This document shows, one piece after another, positions 35,428 through 46,208 of a stretch of DNA of 64,000 bases. The notes under the pieces were generated by a model. It searched no databases, was not told the origin of the DNA, and saw only the letters and a program-made list of their open reading frames with translations. Where the stretch lies: the NCBI RefSeq assembly GCF_000024625.1, contig NC_013407.1, positions 558,001 through 622,000 on the forward strand, given 5' to 3'. The DNA comes from Methanocaldococcus vulcanius M7 (GTDB lineage Archaea; AGJL01; Methanococci; Methanococcales; Methanocaldococcaceae). The position numbers and the translations under genes are program-made. How positions within the stretch are numbered: position 1 is the stretch's first letter; every line of letters begins with the position of its first letter.

Positions 35428-35966
35428 TATCCTCACCACAAACAATTACTCTTGATTTGTATTTTGTTTATATTTTGTTTATACATTTTATTGAGTGTTA
35501 GAATAATTCTGATTTTTTTAATTTCGATTTGAATAAATTTAGTAAATATTTAGTTAATATTATTTAGATCGTTCTGATTTGATTTTAATTTTTTTAATTT
35601 TTATAGGGTAGATAACTTAAAATTTTGAACGACTTTTTAAATTACTCCACTTACTAATCTTATAAATAATTTGATCGGATTAGTTGTTAGATTATTATCT
35701 TCAAATTAACTATTAAGATATTTCTTTTCTCTACCTCATAATTAAAACAAAACTATATAAAAGGTTAAGGTAAATTATCATTATTAATTATGATAGATCT
35801 GGGATATTCACTAAATATTCATATCTATGGATTTATGTTTTGTTTGTTAGTTCTGTTAATATAAATTGCTATCATAAATGTTCGAATAATGAACTGTTCT
35901 CTGAACTATAAAAGTTTTGAATTAAATTAACCAAACATGTCTAAATATGAATGTAGGTGTTAAATT
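35428..35966. promoter_or_regulatory. long divergent intergenic region between thiC and ehbN
   Basis: 539 bases, very A/T-rich. TATATAAA near 35754-35761 is a strong TATA box. It is followed at 35790 by a 24-codon frame (MIDLGYSLNIHIYGFMFC then hydrophobic) with no ribosome site, which might be leaderless but is probably chance. A closer TATA-like CTATAAAAG near 35908 could serve ehbN. No other gene-like content found. Confidence 0.4.
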
Positions 35967-37088
35967 ATGAAGTGTGAAGGAGAGATTGCCATTGGGCCTG
36001 TTCATCCAACAATGCTCGAACCGCATAGATTAAGATTGTTTATTGAAGATGAAATAATAAAAGAGGCAGAACTTGTTATCGGCGTTAATTATAGGGGAAT
36101 TGAATTAATAATGGAAGGTCTTCCCCCTGAGAAGATAAGTATTATTTCTGAGAAGATCTGTGGAATATGTTCTCATATTCATGTGTGGTGTAATGTAACT
36201 GTTGCTGAAAGAGGAAGTGAAATAGAAGTGCCAGAGAGGGCAGAGTATATAAGGGCAATAGTTGAGGAATATGAGCGATTACACTCGCATATGTTGCTTT
36301 TTGGGCATGCATTTGAGGTTTTAGGATTTGAAACAATGGCATTTAGAGCATTTATGATCAGAGAACCGATTATGCAGATGTTGAAAGAGATCACTGGGGG
36401 AAGAGCTCAAAACTCATGTCCTATTATTGGAGGAATAAGACCAAGATGTAATATAAGAGATAGTATGATCCCCTCTTTATTGGAAAGATTAGAGAAATTT
36501 GAAGAAAAATTAAAAAAATTATTGGAAAGAACAGTAAATGATCCAATGATCATGTCAAGGATAAAGGATGTTGGTGTTTTGGATAAAAAAACCGCTAAAA
36601 AATTGCACGCTCTTGGACCAACTGCTCGGGGTTCTGGAGTGCATAGTGATATGAGAAAGATGGGACAAGTTCCTATCTATGATAATTTTGAATTTGAGGA
36701 GATTTTATTTGATGATGGAGATGTTTTTAGTAGATTGGCAGTTAGATTTTACGAATGTCTCGAAAGTGTTAAAATAATTAAACAAGGTCTAAATGATTTA
36801 AAAACTTTGGATAACAAAATATACAACCCAAACTATGAAATAAAGGAATTTAAACCAATAGATGTTTATAACGAAGCTCAAAGAGGGCAAGTTTACTACT
36901 CCTACGGTGTTGATGAGAATGGAAGAGTTAGACATGTAAAGATAAGAACTCCAACTGCTACGAACTTAGCGTGTATGGAAGCAATCTTACCAGATCATCA
37001 CATTTCTGACGCTGAATTAATAATAGCAAGTTGTGATCCTTGCTTTACTTGCACGGATAGGATGATAGTTGTTGAAAAGAGGGATTAA
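35967..37088 (+). CDS. ehbN: energy-converting hydrogenase large subunit (EhbN-type)
   Basis: A 373-residue membrane-hydrogenase large subunit. The L1 motif [11 protein letters not shown] (residues about 62-72) and the L2 motif [12 protein letters not shown] near the C terminus supply the four nickel-binding cysteines, so the site is complete, unlike the hydrogenase-like protein at 22987. Its length and separate location fit EhbN, which in Methanocaldococcus lies away from the main ehb cluster. Ehb uses the ion gradient to drive ferredoxin reduction for CO2 fixation. EhaO is the alternative. Confidence 0.8.
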   Translation: MKCEGEIAIGPVHPTMLEPHRLRLFIEDEIIKEAELVIGVNYRGIELIMEGLPPEKISIISEKICGICSHIHVWCNVTVAERGSEIEVPERAEYIRAIVEEYERLHSHMLLFGHAFEVLGFETMAFRAFMIREPIMQMLKEITGGRAQNSCPIIGGIRPRCNIRDSMIPSLLERLEKFEEKLKKLLERTVNDPMIMSRIKDVGVLDKKTAKKLHALGPTARGSGVHSDMRKMGQVPIYDNFEFEEILFDDGDVFSRLAVRFYECLESVKIIKQGLNDLKTLDNKIYNPNYEIKEFKPIDVYNEAQRGQVYYSYGVDENGRVRHVKIRTPTATNLACMEAILPDHHISDAELIIASCDPCFTCTDRMIVVEKRD

Positions 37089-38227
37089 ATCCAAATATTA
37101 GCAATATCTCCTTTTTCACATCTTGTAATAATTGAAGCAACAATATTTCTTGAAAATACTACTGAATTGCTCTTTTTTATGAATGTAAAAACACCCTTAA
37201 AACCTTCATCTATCAGCCCAACATCTTTAATATTTAAAATTTTTGCATTGTTTATGGTTGCCATCCTCAAAATATCTTTTGGATCGAGATGATACAGTTT
37301 ATAAATAAAGTCCATTTCCTTAAATAAAGATGGAGAATTTGCCATAAAGTTATCCGTCCCAATTCCTAAGAGCAAATTCTCACTCATCTTTTTTAAGTTT
37401 GGCATTCCAACATTAAAAGATAGATTCGCTCTAACACACACTACCACAGGGATTTTTTTATCATTAAGCAAGATAATATCTTCATCAGTTAAATGTGTGC
37501 CGTGAATTACAAAATCTGGTTTCACTCCAAGATTTATTAATCTCTCAACCTCTGTTTCTCCATAATTTTTTAAAGAAAAGTTAACCGCTCCCATATGCTC
37601 TGCAACGTGTATCGAAAATAATTTTTTATAGAGGTAGTTATTTTTTGTACTTTTTTCAAATTTTTTAAAGATTTTAAATATCATTTTAAGATCTTCATCC
37701 TTAAATTCATTTGCTCCACTCAATCCTAAACCATCAGAACTTTTTATAACCTCTTCCACATCCTTTTTTGTTAAGTTTGCTGGCCTACCCAGAATAATCC
37801 CTTTTGGACATCTCTCAATTCCCTCTTTTTTCATTGCTTTTTTCAATATGTTTATTCCTAAAATTCCGTTTTCTCTAAAATCACAAAAATATTTTATCCC
37901 GTTTTCTCTCATATCTCTTAATCCAAATCTTATTCCCTCTATTAACGTCTTTTCATCACAACCACTTAAATATTTATGTTTTAAACCGTTAGGTGGTTTA
38001 ACTAACTCATCCAAACTTTTATTAATACCTATATCCTTTATACTATTGTCAGCAATATGGGTGTGGGCGTTTATAAGTGGTGGAATTACAAATCCTTTAA
38101 ATTCAAATACATCATCTGAATTATATGCTTCGTTTGTAAATCCTTTAATCATTCCATCTTCAATTATTAGGACACCTTTCCTAAGTTTAAAATCTTCTCC
38201 ATATAGGAAATTACTTTTTAGTAGCAA
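37085..38227 (-). CDS. amidohydrolase-family metal-dependent hydrolase
   Basis: A protein of about 380 residues with a metal-site HxH in [12 protein letters not shown], a second His in [11 protein letters not shown], a third in [11 protein letters not shown], and the catalytic Asp in [12 protein letters not shown]. This is the cytosine deaminase/chlorohydrolase branch (COG0402); substrate unknown. Two TTG starts compete: 38239, without a ribosome site, and 38227, with GAGGG five bases upstream, which I prefer. The 3' end overlaps ehbN by four bases in convergent orientation. Confidence 0.8.
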   Translation of the reverse strand: MLLKSNFLYGEDFKLRKGVLIIEDGMIKGFTNEAYNSDDVFEFKGFVIPPLINAHTHIADNSIKDIGINKSLDELVKPPNGLKHKYLSGCDEKTLIEGIRFGLRDMRENGIKYFCDFRENGILGINILKKAMKKEGIERCPKGIILGRPANLTKKDVEEVIKSSDGLGLSGANEFKDEDLKMIFKIFKKFEKSTKNNYLYKKLFSIHVAEHMGAVNFSLKNYGETEVERLINLGVKPDFVIHGTHLTDEDIILLNDKKIPVVVCVRANLSFNVGMPNLKKMSENLLLGIGTDNFMANSPSLFKEMDFIYKLYHLDPKDILRMATINNAKILNIKDVGLIDEGFKGVFTFIKKSNSVVFSRNIVASIITRCEKGDIANIWI

Positions 38228-38252
38228 ACTATCCCTCAAGAGAGGTTTTATT

Positions 38253-39233
38253 ATGTCAGTAAGTAAGGTTAAGTTAGGAATTAAGATTTTACTACTTGTG
38301 TTTTTATTGCATTATTTAATCTCGATCTTTAATGTTGGGAGATATGTGGATATAATTGCAGAGTATCAAAACCAGATTATCATTGTGTTTGTTATTATAT
38401 TGTCAGGTCTTATTTTTATTGATATTGCGTCTGAAATATTTAAAAAGTATGCAAGAAAGAAAGAGGAAAAAGCAGGGGAATATTTAACACTAAATTACAT
38501 ATTTAAATATATGGTCTACGTTGCTATTGCCTTAATGATATTTGGAGTTTTTTATAAAAATGTCTCTTCTCTGGTTGTCTCTGTTGGTTTAATTGGTGCT
38601 GCGATAACTTATGCATTGCAAAAGCCAATTTTGAACTTTGCTGGATGGGTAGTAATTTTATATACAAGAACGATAAAAATAGGAGATAGAATTTCTATAA
38701 AAAATATAGGGGCAGGAGATGTGTTTGATATAGACACACAGCATCTCTATCTAAGTGAACTAACTGCCGATAATTTTGAACCTACTGGAAAAGTTCTAAT
38801 AATTCCAAATTCTTATATATTCACAACTGCAATAGAAAACTTAACAAAGGGATCACCATACGTTTGGGATAGTATTGTTCTCCATTTCACCCACGATAGT
38901 GATGTAGAAAAAGCCAAACAGATAGTTTTTGAGTCGACTAACGAAGTTGTAGGAAATTTAATGCTTAAATTGTATGAAAAATGGTCTAAAAGGAAGTATC
39001 TAATCTCAAGAAAGTTGGCAAATAAACCAGTTATTAGAGTGGGAATAACAAGAACTTCATTTTATATAAAAGTGTATTATTTAGTGAACGTCTATGAAAA
39101 GGCAGAAATTAAAACAAAAATACAAGAGAGAATATTGAAAGAAATAAACAAGGAGAGATCTGTTAAACTTTCCTATCCTCACGTAAAGGCCATTGTTGAA
39201 TATGAAAAAACTTTAAATACTAAGAACTCGTGA
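38253..39233 (+). CDS. small-conductance mechanosensitive channel (MscS family)
   Basis: A 326-residue protein with hydrophobic helices at about residues 8-25, 40-60 and 82-100. The pore-lining helix and beta domain follow: [40 protein letters not shown], then [24 protein letters not shown]. It releases solutes on osmotic downshock. GAGGTTTT lies before the ATG at 38253. The start is 25 bases from the divergent amidohydrolase start, and the stop is 6 bases before priL. Confidence 0.88.
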   Translation: MSVSKVKLGIKILLLVFLLHYLISIFNVGRYVDIIAEYQNQIIIVFVIILSGLIFIDIASEIFKKYARKKEEKAGEYLTLNYIFKYMVYVAIALMIFGVFYKNVSSLVVSVGLIGAAITYALQKPILNFAGWVVILYTRTIKIGDRISIKNIGAGDVFDIDTQHLYLSELTADNFEPTGKVLIIPNSYIFTTAIENLTKGSPYVWDSIVLHFTHDSDVEKAKQIVFESTNEVVGNLMLKLYEKWSKRKYLISRKLANKPVIRVGITRTSFYIKVYYLVNVYEKAEIKTKIQERILKEINKERSVKLSYPHVKAIVEYEKTLNTKNS

Positions 39234-39238
39234 TAAAT

Positions 39239-40387
39239 ATGATAAAGTTATTTAAATACATAGATGAGTTTAAAGACCTGGATTTTTTAAATGCAGTGAA
39301 AACATACAAACTACCTATCCTCTCTAAACTTAGAAGTATTTTTGAAGAAGATATTAAATTTAAAAAAGAATATAACGAAGATTTACAGAATTATTCTACA
39401 ATATATCAAACGGACATAGAAAAATTAGACGAATTAATAGATTTTCTTTTGATTGTTATTCTATCCCACACACCATACTTTAATGCATTCATCAGAAGAT
39501 ACTCCGAAATAAAAAAGAGCGAAATAGCCAAAGATCTTAAAAATTATGAAAGGGTCTGGGAGTTTATAAGAATAGCATCAAGATCTGGAAACAACGATTT
39601 GCATCTTGAAAGATTGGATTTAGAAAGGGGGGTAGTAAATATAAAAGATGTTAAAGAAATTTATGCAAGAGAGATGATCCGAGTAGAGTTAAAAGATCTT
39701 GGAGATATGGCAAAAAAAGTCCCTTTACCTGATGATTCTATTATAAAAAACATATTAGATGAGATTACAAGTTATCTCAAAGAAAAAATCAAATATAAAG
39801 CAGTTGAGAGCATACAAGCCCCGATCTATGAAGGAGAAATTCCTTTTGATTGGCATCCTCCATGTATTAGGGGAATTTTAAATGATATTCTAAGTGGAGG
39901 ATCCCCATCTCACTATGCAAGAAGGAGTTTTGTGGTTTATTGGTTTTGTGCAAGATTCAATCCAAATTTAAGACCTCTTGATAAAGATGGGAATATAATA
40001 AATGTTTCTGCCACAGATATTGCCTCAGAAGAGGAAATAGAGAGATTTATTGATGAATTAATAGAAATGCTTTTTAAGAATGTAGAGGACTTTAACGAAA
40101 AAAAGACAAGATACTATATTATGCACAATATTGGCTATAAAGTAGGACATGGACGATTAACTCATTGCGAATACTGTAAAAACTGGAAAAATGACAATGG
40201 AAAAGGTCTGAATCACTACTGTAATCCAGACGAGATCTGCAAAAAAAGAGAAATTAAACACCCTTTAGATTATCTCTGCTATAACATAAATCTCCATCTT
40301 AAAAACGAAAAAATAAAAGAAAACCTAAAAATAGAGGAGAAAGCCCAGAAAGTAGAAGAGAGGGTTGAAAATGAAAATAGACAATAA
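39239..40387 (+). CDS. priL: DNA primase large subunit
   Basis: A 382-residue Fe-S subunit of archaeal primase. Four-cysteine cluster ligands occur in PPCIRGILND, THCEYCKNW, HYCNPDEIC and DYLCYNI. The N-terminal part is helical, as in PriL structures. It partners PriS (not in this window) in primer synthesis. GTGATAAAT precedes the ATG at 39239. The C-terminal charged tail overlaps the polB start by 17 bases, so priL and polB are co-transcribed. Confidence 0.92.
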   Translation: MIKLFKYIDEFKDLDFLNAVKTYKLPILSKLRSIFEEDIKFKKEYNEDLQNYSTIYQTDIEKLDELIDFLLIVILSHTPYFNAFIRRYSEIKKSEIAKDLKNYERVWEFIRIASRSGNNDLHLERLDLERGVVNIKDVKEIYAREMIRVELKDLGDMAKKVPLPDDSIIKNILDEITSYLKEKIKYKAVESIQAPIYEGEIPFDWHPPCIRGILNDILSGGSPSHYARRSFVVYWFCARFNPNLRPLDKDGNIINVSATDIASEEEIERFIDELIEMLFKNVEDFNEKKTRYYIMHNIGYKVGHGRLTHCEYCKNWKNDNGKGLNHYCNPDEICKKREIKHPLDYLCYNINLHLKNEKIKENLKIEEKAQKVEERVENENRQ

Positions 40388-42200
40388 TAAAACAGTGAAA
40401 GAAAAAGAAATTATAAACCGATTTTTAGATGAGGAGGTTCTCTTATCTCCACAGGCATATGAGAAGATAAAAAATATTTCGAAGGAAAATTTAGAAACAC
40501 TAATTAAAAAAATCAGTGAATTTAAAAAATACAATGATTCATTTATCTTACTTGATGAAAAATTTTTAGATGTGTTTTTAAATTCAAACCTCAATACAAT
40601 AATAAAAGATTATAAAAATTTTGACTTTATTGAGTATTATACAGGAGAAAAAACGTCTTATGAGGAGAAGCAGGAAGAAAAGATAGAGGATAAAGATAAG
40701 AAAAAAGAAGAGAAAAATAAAGAATCTGAATTTTTAACATATCCTTTAGATCATAAAAAAGAGCAGTTTGTAAAGAGATCTGAAGAAGATTTAGAAGAAA
40801 AACTAAAAAATTTACTTGAAAAAGAAAAAGACAAATCCAATACTGATATAGAAAACGAAAGAAAAAAACGTTATATTGAAATCTCAAAAATAAGAGAAAG
40901 TGTAAATAATAAAATAAATTGGGTTGCAAAAGATATTGAAGAGAGAATAAAAATATACGATGATTCTGATGTTTCAGGGAAATCTACGTGCACAGGAACT
41001 ATTGAGGACTTTGTAAAATACTTTAAAGACAGATTCGAGCGACTTAAAGTTTTTATAGAAAGAAGAGCTCAAAGAAAGGGTTATCCATTAAAAAACATCA
41101 GAAAAATGAGGGGGCAGAAGGATGTCTTTGTAGTTGGGATAGTTAGTGATATAGACACTACAAGAAACGGAAACGTGATAGTGAGAATAGAAGATACAGA
41201 AGATGAAATAACCCTTATAATACCAAAAGATAAGATAGACAAGATACTGAAAGATGAACTACTCTTGGATGAAGTTATAGGAGTTAAAGGAATGGTAAGT
41301 AAGTCGGGAACATCCATCTACGTGGATGAGATAATAAGACCTGCTCTACCACCAAAAACAATAAAGAAAATAGATGAAGAGATATACATGGCATTTCTTT
41401 CTGATATTCACATCGGAAGTAAAGAATTTTTACATAAAGAGTTTGGAAAATTTATTAGATTTTTAAATGGAGATGTCGATAACGAATTAGAAGAAAAAGT
41501 TGTAAGTAGATTAAAATATATATGCATAGCGGGAGATTTAGTTGATGGAGTTGGTGTTTATCCAGGGCAGGAGGACGATCTCTACGAAGTTGATATTATA
41601 GAGCAGTATCGAGAGATTGCAATGTATTTGGAACAAATTCCAGAGCATATTAGCATTATCATCTCTCCCGGAAACCACGATGCAGTTAGACCAGCAGAAC
41701 CACAACCAAAACTTCCAGAAAAGATAACGAAATTGTTTAATAGAGATAATATTTACTTTGTAGGAAATCCATCCACCATAAATATACATGGATTTGATAC
41801 TCTCCTATACCACGGAAGGAGTTTTGACGATTTAGTAGGACAAATAAAAAATGCAAGTTATGAAAATCCAGTAACCATTATGAAAGAACTTGTAAAAAGG
41901 AGATTACTCTGCCCTACATACGGAGGAAGATGCCCCATAGCTCCAGAACATAAGGATTATCTTGTTATAGATAGGGATATAGATATTCTACACACTGGAC
42001 ATATCCATATAAACGGTTATGGTCTTTATAGGGGTGTGGTTTTAGTTAACAGTGGAACGTTTCAAGAGCAAACAGATTTTCAGAAGAGAATGGGGATAAA
42101 TCCAACACCTGCGATAGTTCCAATAATAAACATGTCAAAAGTTGGAGAAAAGGGGCATTATTTAGAATGGGATAGGGGTATTTTGGAAGTTAGATATTAA
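40371..42200 (+). CDS. polB: DNA polymerase D small subunit DP1 (proofreading exonuclease)
   Basis: A 609-residue small subunit of the archaeal D-family polymerase. After a charged, partly disordered N-terminal 190 residues come an OB-fold (KDVFVVGIVSDIDTTRNGNVIVRIED) and a calcineurin-type phosphoesterase domain: SDIHIGSKEF, AGDLVDGVG, ISPGNHDAVR, LYHGRSFDD and HTGHIHINGYG, the metal-ligand set of the 3'-5' exonuclease. GAGGG precedes the ATG at 40371, inside priL. The large subunit DP2 is not in this window. Confidence 0.93.
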   Translation: MKIDNNKTVKEKEIINRFLDEEVLLSPQAYEKIKNISKENLETLIKKISEFKKYNDSFILLDEKFLDVFLNSNLNTIIKDYKNFDFIEYYTGEKTSYEEKQEEKIEDKDKKKEEKNKESEFLTYPLDHKKEQFVKRSEEDLEEKLKNLLEKEKDKSNTDIENERKKRYIEISKIRESVNNKINWVAKDIEERIKIYDDSDVSGKSTCTGTIEDFVKYFKDRFERLKVFIERRAQRKGYPLKNIRKMRGQKDVFVVGIVSDIDTTRNGNVIVRIEDTEDEITLIIPKDKIDKILKDELLLDEVIGVKGMVSKSGTSIYVDEIIRPALPPKTIKKIDEEIYMAFLSDIHIGSKEFLHKEFGKFIRFLNGDVDNELEEKVVSRLKYICIAGDLVDGVGVYPGQEDDLYEVDIIEQYREIAMYLEQIPEHISIIISPGNHDAVRPAEPQPKLPEKITKLFNRDNIYFVGNPSTINIHGFDTLLYHGRSFDDLVGQIKNASYENPVTIMKELVKRRLLCPTYGGRCPIAPEHKDYLVIDRDIDILHTGHIHINGYGLYRGVVLVNSGTFQEQTDFQKRMGINPTPAIVPIINMSKVGEKGHYLEWDRGILEVRY

Positions 42201-42224
42201 GTTTTTATTTTTTTTATTTTTTTA
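42201..42224 (+). terminator. T-rich terminator after polB
   Basis: The polB stop codon is followed at once by G and then runs of five, eight and seven T separated by single A bases. No hairpin. This fits archaeal oligo-T termination. Confidence 0.5.
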
Positions 42225-42440
42225 AAAATTTTTAAATAGAGATATAATGTTTAAATACTTTTAATTAAGGTTTTTAAAACTTTTATATCGGAAGTGAAAA
42301 TATGTAATATGTGCCATACTGAAAATATTATACTAACTTAAAATTAAATATTTAAAATTGGGTATTATAAATATCTCATACTAACGTATTAAAATGTTCT
42401 AATGCAAATACTTTCTTTTATGAAAACTGGGAGGGAAATT

Positions 42441-44234
42441 ATGAGAAAAATTTTAGCTATACTACTGGCAATTTTCATACTAAACTCAGTAAGTGCCGTA
42501 ATAATAAAAGCTCCTGCCGTTTCTTTAACAGACATGGGTTATGTAGGTGTTCCAATAAACATACAAATAAATGTGAGTAAAGGAACAGGACACGTTTTTA
42601 TGGATACCCTTCCCTTAACTGAACTGGATATGCAAGGATCTGCAAGAATCGCTGCAAAAGTTGCAGGAGAAATAACAGGAAAAGATATGAACAAATATAA
42701 TGTATATATAACGGTTAGAAGCGATGTACCGGTTGTTGGCGGGCCATCTGCAGGAGGAACTATGACAATAGGAATAATATGCGATCTAATGAATTGGAGC
42801 TTAAACAAACATGTTATGATGACAGGAATGATAAATCCTGACGGTAGTATAGGGCCCGTTGGAGGAATTCTTGAAAAAATCGAGGCAGCTAAAAAAGCAA
42901 ACTGCACGATTATGTTGATTCCAAAAGGGCAGAGATATATTAATGTGGATGGAAATAAAGTTGATGCAGTTGCTTTTGGTAAAAAACTTGGAGTTAAAGT
43001 TATAGAAGTTGGAAGTATCTACGATGCGATTCCCTACTTTACAGGAAAGAAAATAGTTATGAAGCAATATCCTGAGAATCCTGCGATAGAAGAGAAATAC
43101 AAAGAGATAATGAAGCATTTATGTGATAAGATATTAAAAATAGCCAATGAAAAATATAACTATCTCTCAAATGCACTAAATACTCCATATATCGGTTATG
43201 AATATCAAAAAATGCTACTAAGTGAACTATCTTCTTCAAAAGCACTTTTAGATAAAGCAAACGATGAATACTTAAAAAATGATTACTACTCTGCAACATG
43301 CTCAGCATTTAATGCCCTAATTAAACTTGAAACCATAGAACATACCCTAAACTATTTGACAGGAGATGAAGATGTTAAAACATTTTTAAATAGGGTTCAA
43401 TTAGACATCAATCATGATAAAGAAATTGTCTACTCAAAGAACGTAACTACCTCCAATTTTGAAGAAGTGTTGGCAGGAAGAATAAGAATTGCAGAAGCAG
43501 AAAAACTATTAGACAATGCATGGAAATCTTACTATCTTGGAAACTATGAAAATGCAATAAAATACGGAAGTTTTGCTAAGTTAAGAGGGGAGAGTGCAGT
43601 TTGGTGGGTTTCTTTAAAAGAGAATAATACTGGAAAAGAGATAAACAACTCCACACTAAAACCACTTGCTCAGCAGTATTTAGATAATGCAGAAACAATA
43701 TCTACATATGTAGAAACAGTATTTCCGAACTTGCCAACAGATGAACTTGAAAATGATTTAGAAGCAGCTAAAAAAGCATACAAAGAGGGGGATTATTTAC
43801 TAACAATTGCTGAAAGTATAGACACATGTGTAAAGGCCGAAATTCCATTAGTGATGTTTGGAGATATTGATTATTCCAAAAAATATGCAAGAAATAAAAT
43901 AAACTTGGCTGAAAGTTTGGGAATAACTCCAATATCAGCTCTCGGATATTATGAATATGCAAATACATTAAATGACACAATATCAAAAGTTATGTATTAT
44001 AAATACAGTTCATACTATGCACAAATGGACATAGACGTTATGAGATGTTTAAATAAAACAAATTGTAGCGGAATTAGCGAAATTGCAGTAGAAAATAGTG
44101 GTAGTGAAGAACAAACAACAGTAAGTTGTGAAGGAAATTCGAATGGAAATTTCACAACCACAGTTCTTTCAGCAGTAATCGGAGGAATCGTTGGATTTGC
44201 TGGAGGTTATTTCAGCAGAAAAGTTAAAAGTTAA
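42441..44234 (+). CDS. exported, membrane-anchored Lon-like serine protease (family S16)
   Basis: A 597-residue protein with a signal peptide ([20 protein letters not shown]). Residues about 30-215 are a Lon protease domain with the Ser/Lys dyad intact: [12 protein letters not shown] (Ser) and [15 protein letters not shown] (Lys). A long helical part of repeated 40-residue units ([20 protein letters not shown]) follows, then a C-terminal membrane helix ([22 protein letters not shown]). No ATPase domain, so it acts outside the cell without ATP. GGGAGGGAAATT precedes the ATG. This fits COG1750. Confidence 0.85.
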   Translation: MRKILAILLAIFILNSVSAVIIKAPAVSLTDMGYVGVPINIQINVSKGTGHVFMDTLPLTELDMQGSARIAAKVAGEITGKDMNKYNVYITVRSDVPVVGGPSAGGTMTIGIICDLMNWSLNKHVMMTGMINPDGSIGPVGGILEKIEAAKKANCTIMLIPKGQRYINVDGNKVDAVAFGKKLGVKVIEVGSIYDAIPYFTGKKIVMKQYPENPAIEEKYKEIMKHLCDKILKIANEKYNYLSNALNTPYIGYEYQKMLLSELSSSKALLDKANDEYLKNDYYSATCSAFNALIKLETIEHTLNYLTGDEDVKTFLNRVQLDINHDKEIVYSKNVTTSNFEEVLAGRIRIAEAEKLLDNAWKSYYLGNYENAIKYGSFAKLRGESAVWWVSLKENNTGKEINNSTLKPLAQQYLDNAETISTYVETVFPNLPTDELENDLEAAKKAYKEGDYLLTIAESIDTCVKAEIPLVMFGDIDYSKKYARNKINLAESLGITPISALGYYEYANTLNDTISKVMYYKYSSYYAQMDIDVMRCLNKTNCSGISEIAVENSGSEEQTTVSCEGNSNGNFTTTVLSAVIGGIVGFAGGYFSRKVKS

Positions 44235-44252
44235 CATATAAATTAAAAAGGT

Positions 44253-44282
44253 TTAAATATTTTAAACTCCTCTTTTTATTAT
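44253..44282 (+). terminator. palindrome plus T run after the exported protease gene
   Basis: GTTTAAA and TTTAAAC form a 7-bp inverted repeat around TAT (about 44251-44267), followed by CTCC and a T-rich tract. Confidence 0.4.
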
Positions 44283-44462
44283 TTATATTTAATTATTATT
44301 TAATTACATTTATGATTTTCAAGTCAATTTTACATCGCTAATACTACATTTATTGGAATTTAATACCTAATCTTCTTTAATGTTCCTATTGTTAGACATT
44401 TATTTATTAAGAAAACCATTAAAAACAGAATTCATAAAAATAAAAACATCCGAGGGATAGAT

Positions 44463-45443
44463 ATGGGAGTGCAATTTGGAGATTTTATTCCAAAAAGACA
44501 AATATCCTTAGACGATTTAAAAGGAAAAAAAGTGGCTATTGATGGAATGAATGCTCTTTATCAATTTTTAACCTCAATTCGATTAAAAGATGGATCTCCA
44601 CTAAAAAATAAAAAAGGAGAAATTACATCCGCCTACAACGGAATCTTCTATAAAACAATACATTTATTAGAAAATGATATAACTCCAATATGGGTTTTTG
44701 ATGGAGAACCACCGAAATTAAAAGAAAAAACCAGAAAAATGAGAAGACATATGAAAGAACAAGCAGAAGAAAAAATGAAAGAAGCAATGAAAAAAGAAAA
44801 TTTGGATGAAGTGGCTAAATTTGCAAAGAGGGCAAGTTATCTAACCCCAAAAATTGTGGATAATTGCAAATACTTACTTGGATTAATGGGTATTCCATAC
44901 GTAAATGCTCCATCAGAAGGAGAAGCACAAGCCAGTTATATGGCAAAAAAAGGAGACGTATGGGCAGTAGTAAGTCAAGATTATGATTCTTTGTTATATG
45001 GGGCTCCAAGAGTCGTTAGAAACTTAACAACAACTAAGGAAATGCCCGAATTGATAAACTTAGATGATGTATTGGAAGAGTTAAGAATATCCTTGGATGA
45101 TCTTATTGATATAGCGATATTGATGGGAACCGACTACAACCCCGGAGGAGTTAAAGGAATAGGATTTAAAAGAGCTTATGAACTTGTTAAAAGCGGAGTT
45201 GCTAAGGATGTTTTAAAAAAGGAGGTGGAAAACTACGAAGAAATAAGAAAAATATTTAAAGAACCAAAAATCACTGATGAATACTCTGTAAATTTGAGAT
45301 TACCAAATAAGGAAGGGATAATTAAATTTTTAGTAGATGAAAATGATTTTAACTATGAAAGGGTAAAAAAGCACGTTGATAGATTATATACTTTAATCGC
45401 AAATAAAACAAAGCAAAAAACATTAGATGCATGGTTTAAATAA
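44463..45443 (+). CDS. fen: flap endonuclease FEN-1
   Basis: A 326-residue structure-specific nuclease that trims 5' flaps in Okazaki-fragment maturation. N domain: GKKVAIDGMNALYQFL and WVFDGEPPKLK. I domain: APSEGEAQASYMAKKGDVWAVVSQDYDSLLYG and IAILMGTDYNPGGVKGIGFKRA, with the acidic metal ligands and the helix-hairpin-helix. The C-terminal QKTLDAWF is a PCNA-binding box. GAGGGATAGAT precedes the ATG. The last 8 bases overlap the convergent phosphoesterase gene. Confidence 0.96.
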   Translation: MGVQFGDFIPKRQISLDDLKGKKVAIDGMNALYQFLTSIRLKDGSPLKNKKGEITSAYNGIFYKTIHLLENDITPIWVFDGEPPKLKEKTRKMRRHMKEQAEEKMKEAMKKENLDEVAKFAKRASYLTPKIVDNCKYLLGLMGIPYVNAPSEGEAQASYMAKKGDVWAVVSQDYDSLLYGAPRVVRNLTTTKEMPELINLDDVLEELRISLDDLIDIAILMGTDYNPGGVKGIGFKRAYELVKSGVAKDVLKKEVENYEEIRKIFKEPKITDEYSVNLRLPNKEGIIKFLVDENDFNYERVKKHVDRLYTLIANKTKQKTLDAWFK

Positions 45444-45984
45444 CTTCTTTATTTATAAATAAATCATCAATCTTTTTAATATTCTGCTTTTCTTTTTTTA
45501 TCAATTTTATAATAAGATCTAAACTAATTGGCATGTAGTTAACAACTTCCACGGATACGTTTATTCTTTTCTCTTTCCAATTAAAAAAAGGATACTTATC
45601 CAAAAAATTTCCATGATGATGTCCATGAATAACCCATCCCTCAAAGTTTAAAGCATTACAGCTATCAGGATTGTGGATTAACATGAATCTAATATCTTTA
45701 TGAGATATTATTTTAAATTTATCTCCTATTTTATCATGATTTCCCCTTATGAATATAATTTCTCCATTCAATTGCTCGCAATACTCTCTAACTCTTTCTT
45801 TTTTATTTTTACTAAGAACAAAATCCCCCAAAAAATAAACTAAGTCCTTATCTCTAACAACCTTATTCCAATTTTTGATTATTGTTTCATTCATCTCCTC
45901 AACACTGGAAAACGGCCTATTACAGTATTTTATTATATTTACATGATCAAAATGAGTATCTGAGATAAAATAGATCTTTCTCAT
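45436..45984 (-). CDS. calcineurin-like phosphoesterase
   Basis: A 182-residue metallophosphoesterase with the ligand set SDTHFDHVNI, FLGDFVLS, IRGNHDK, LIHNPD and VIHGHHHGN. Enzymes of this size often act on phosphodiesters; substrate unknown. GTGAGAGT precedes the ATG at 45984, nine codons inside the longest frame. Convergent and overlapping with fen by 8 bases. Confidence 0.85.
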   Translation of the reverse strand: MRKIYFISDTHFDHVNIIKYCNRPFSSVEEMNETIIKNWNKVVRDKDLVYFLGDFVLSKNKKERVREYCEQLNGEIIFIRGNHDKIGDKFKIISHKDIRFMLIHNPDSCNALNFEGWVIHGHHHGNFLDKYPFFNWKEKRINVSVEVVNYMPISLDLIIKLIKKEKQNIKKIDDLFINKEVI

Positions 45985-46208
45985 ACTCTCACAAAAAGTG
46001 TTGTTTATCATGGCTGTTTTTATAAGTTTATAGATTATTTATATATGCCATATAAATATAAATTTGATCCGATACATATTAAGGTATAATAACAATATAT
46101 TAACACATTGCAATATTATGGGGCTAAGGATTATGTAATATATTCATTTATAACTATTTATAGTAAAAGAATCAATACAGATCAAAGATTGAATAATTGG
46201 TGATCATT

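Noticed and set aside
35790-35864. 24-codon hydrophobic frame between thiC and ehbN
   Set aside because: No ribosome site. Leaderless expression is possible but nothing else supports it, so it is not listed as a gene.
35428-35966. Thiamine riboswitch before thiC
   Set aside because: I found no CUGAGA-type THI-box core, and methanogen thiC genes are not generally known to carry one.
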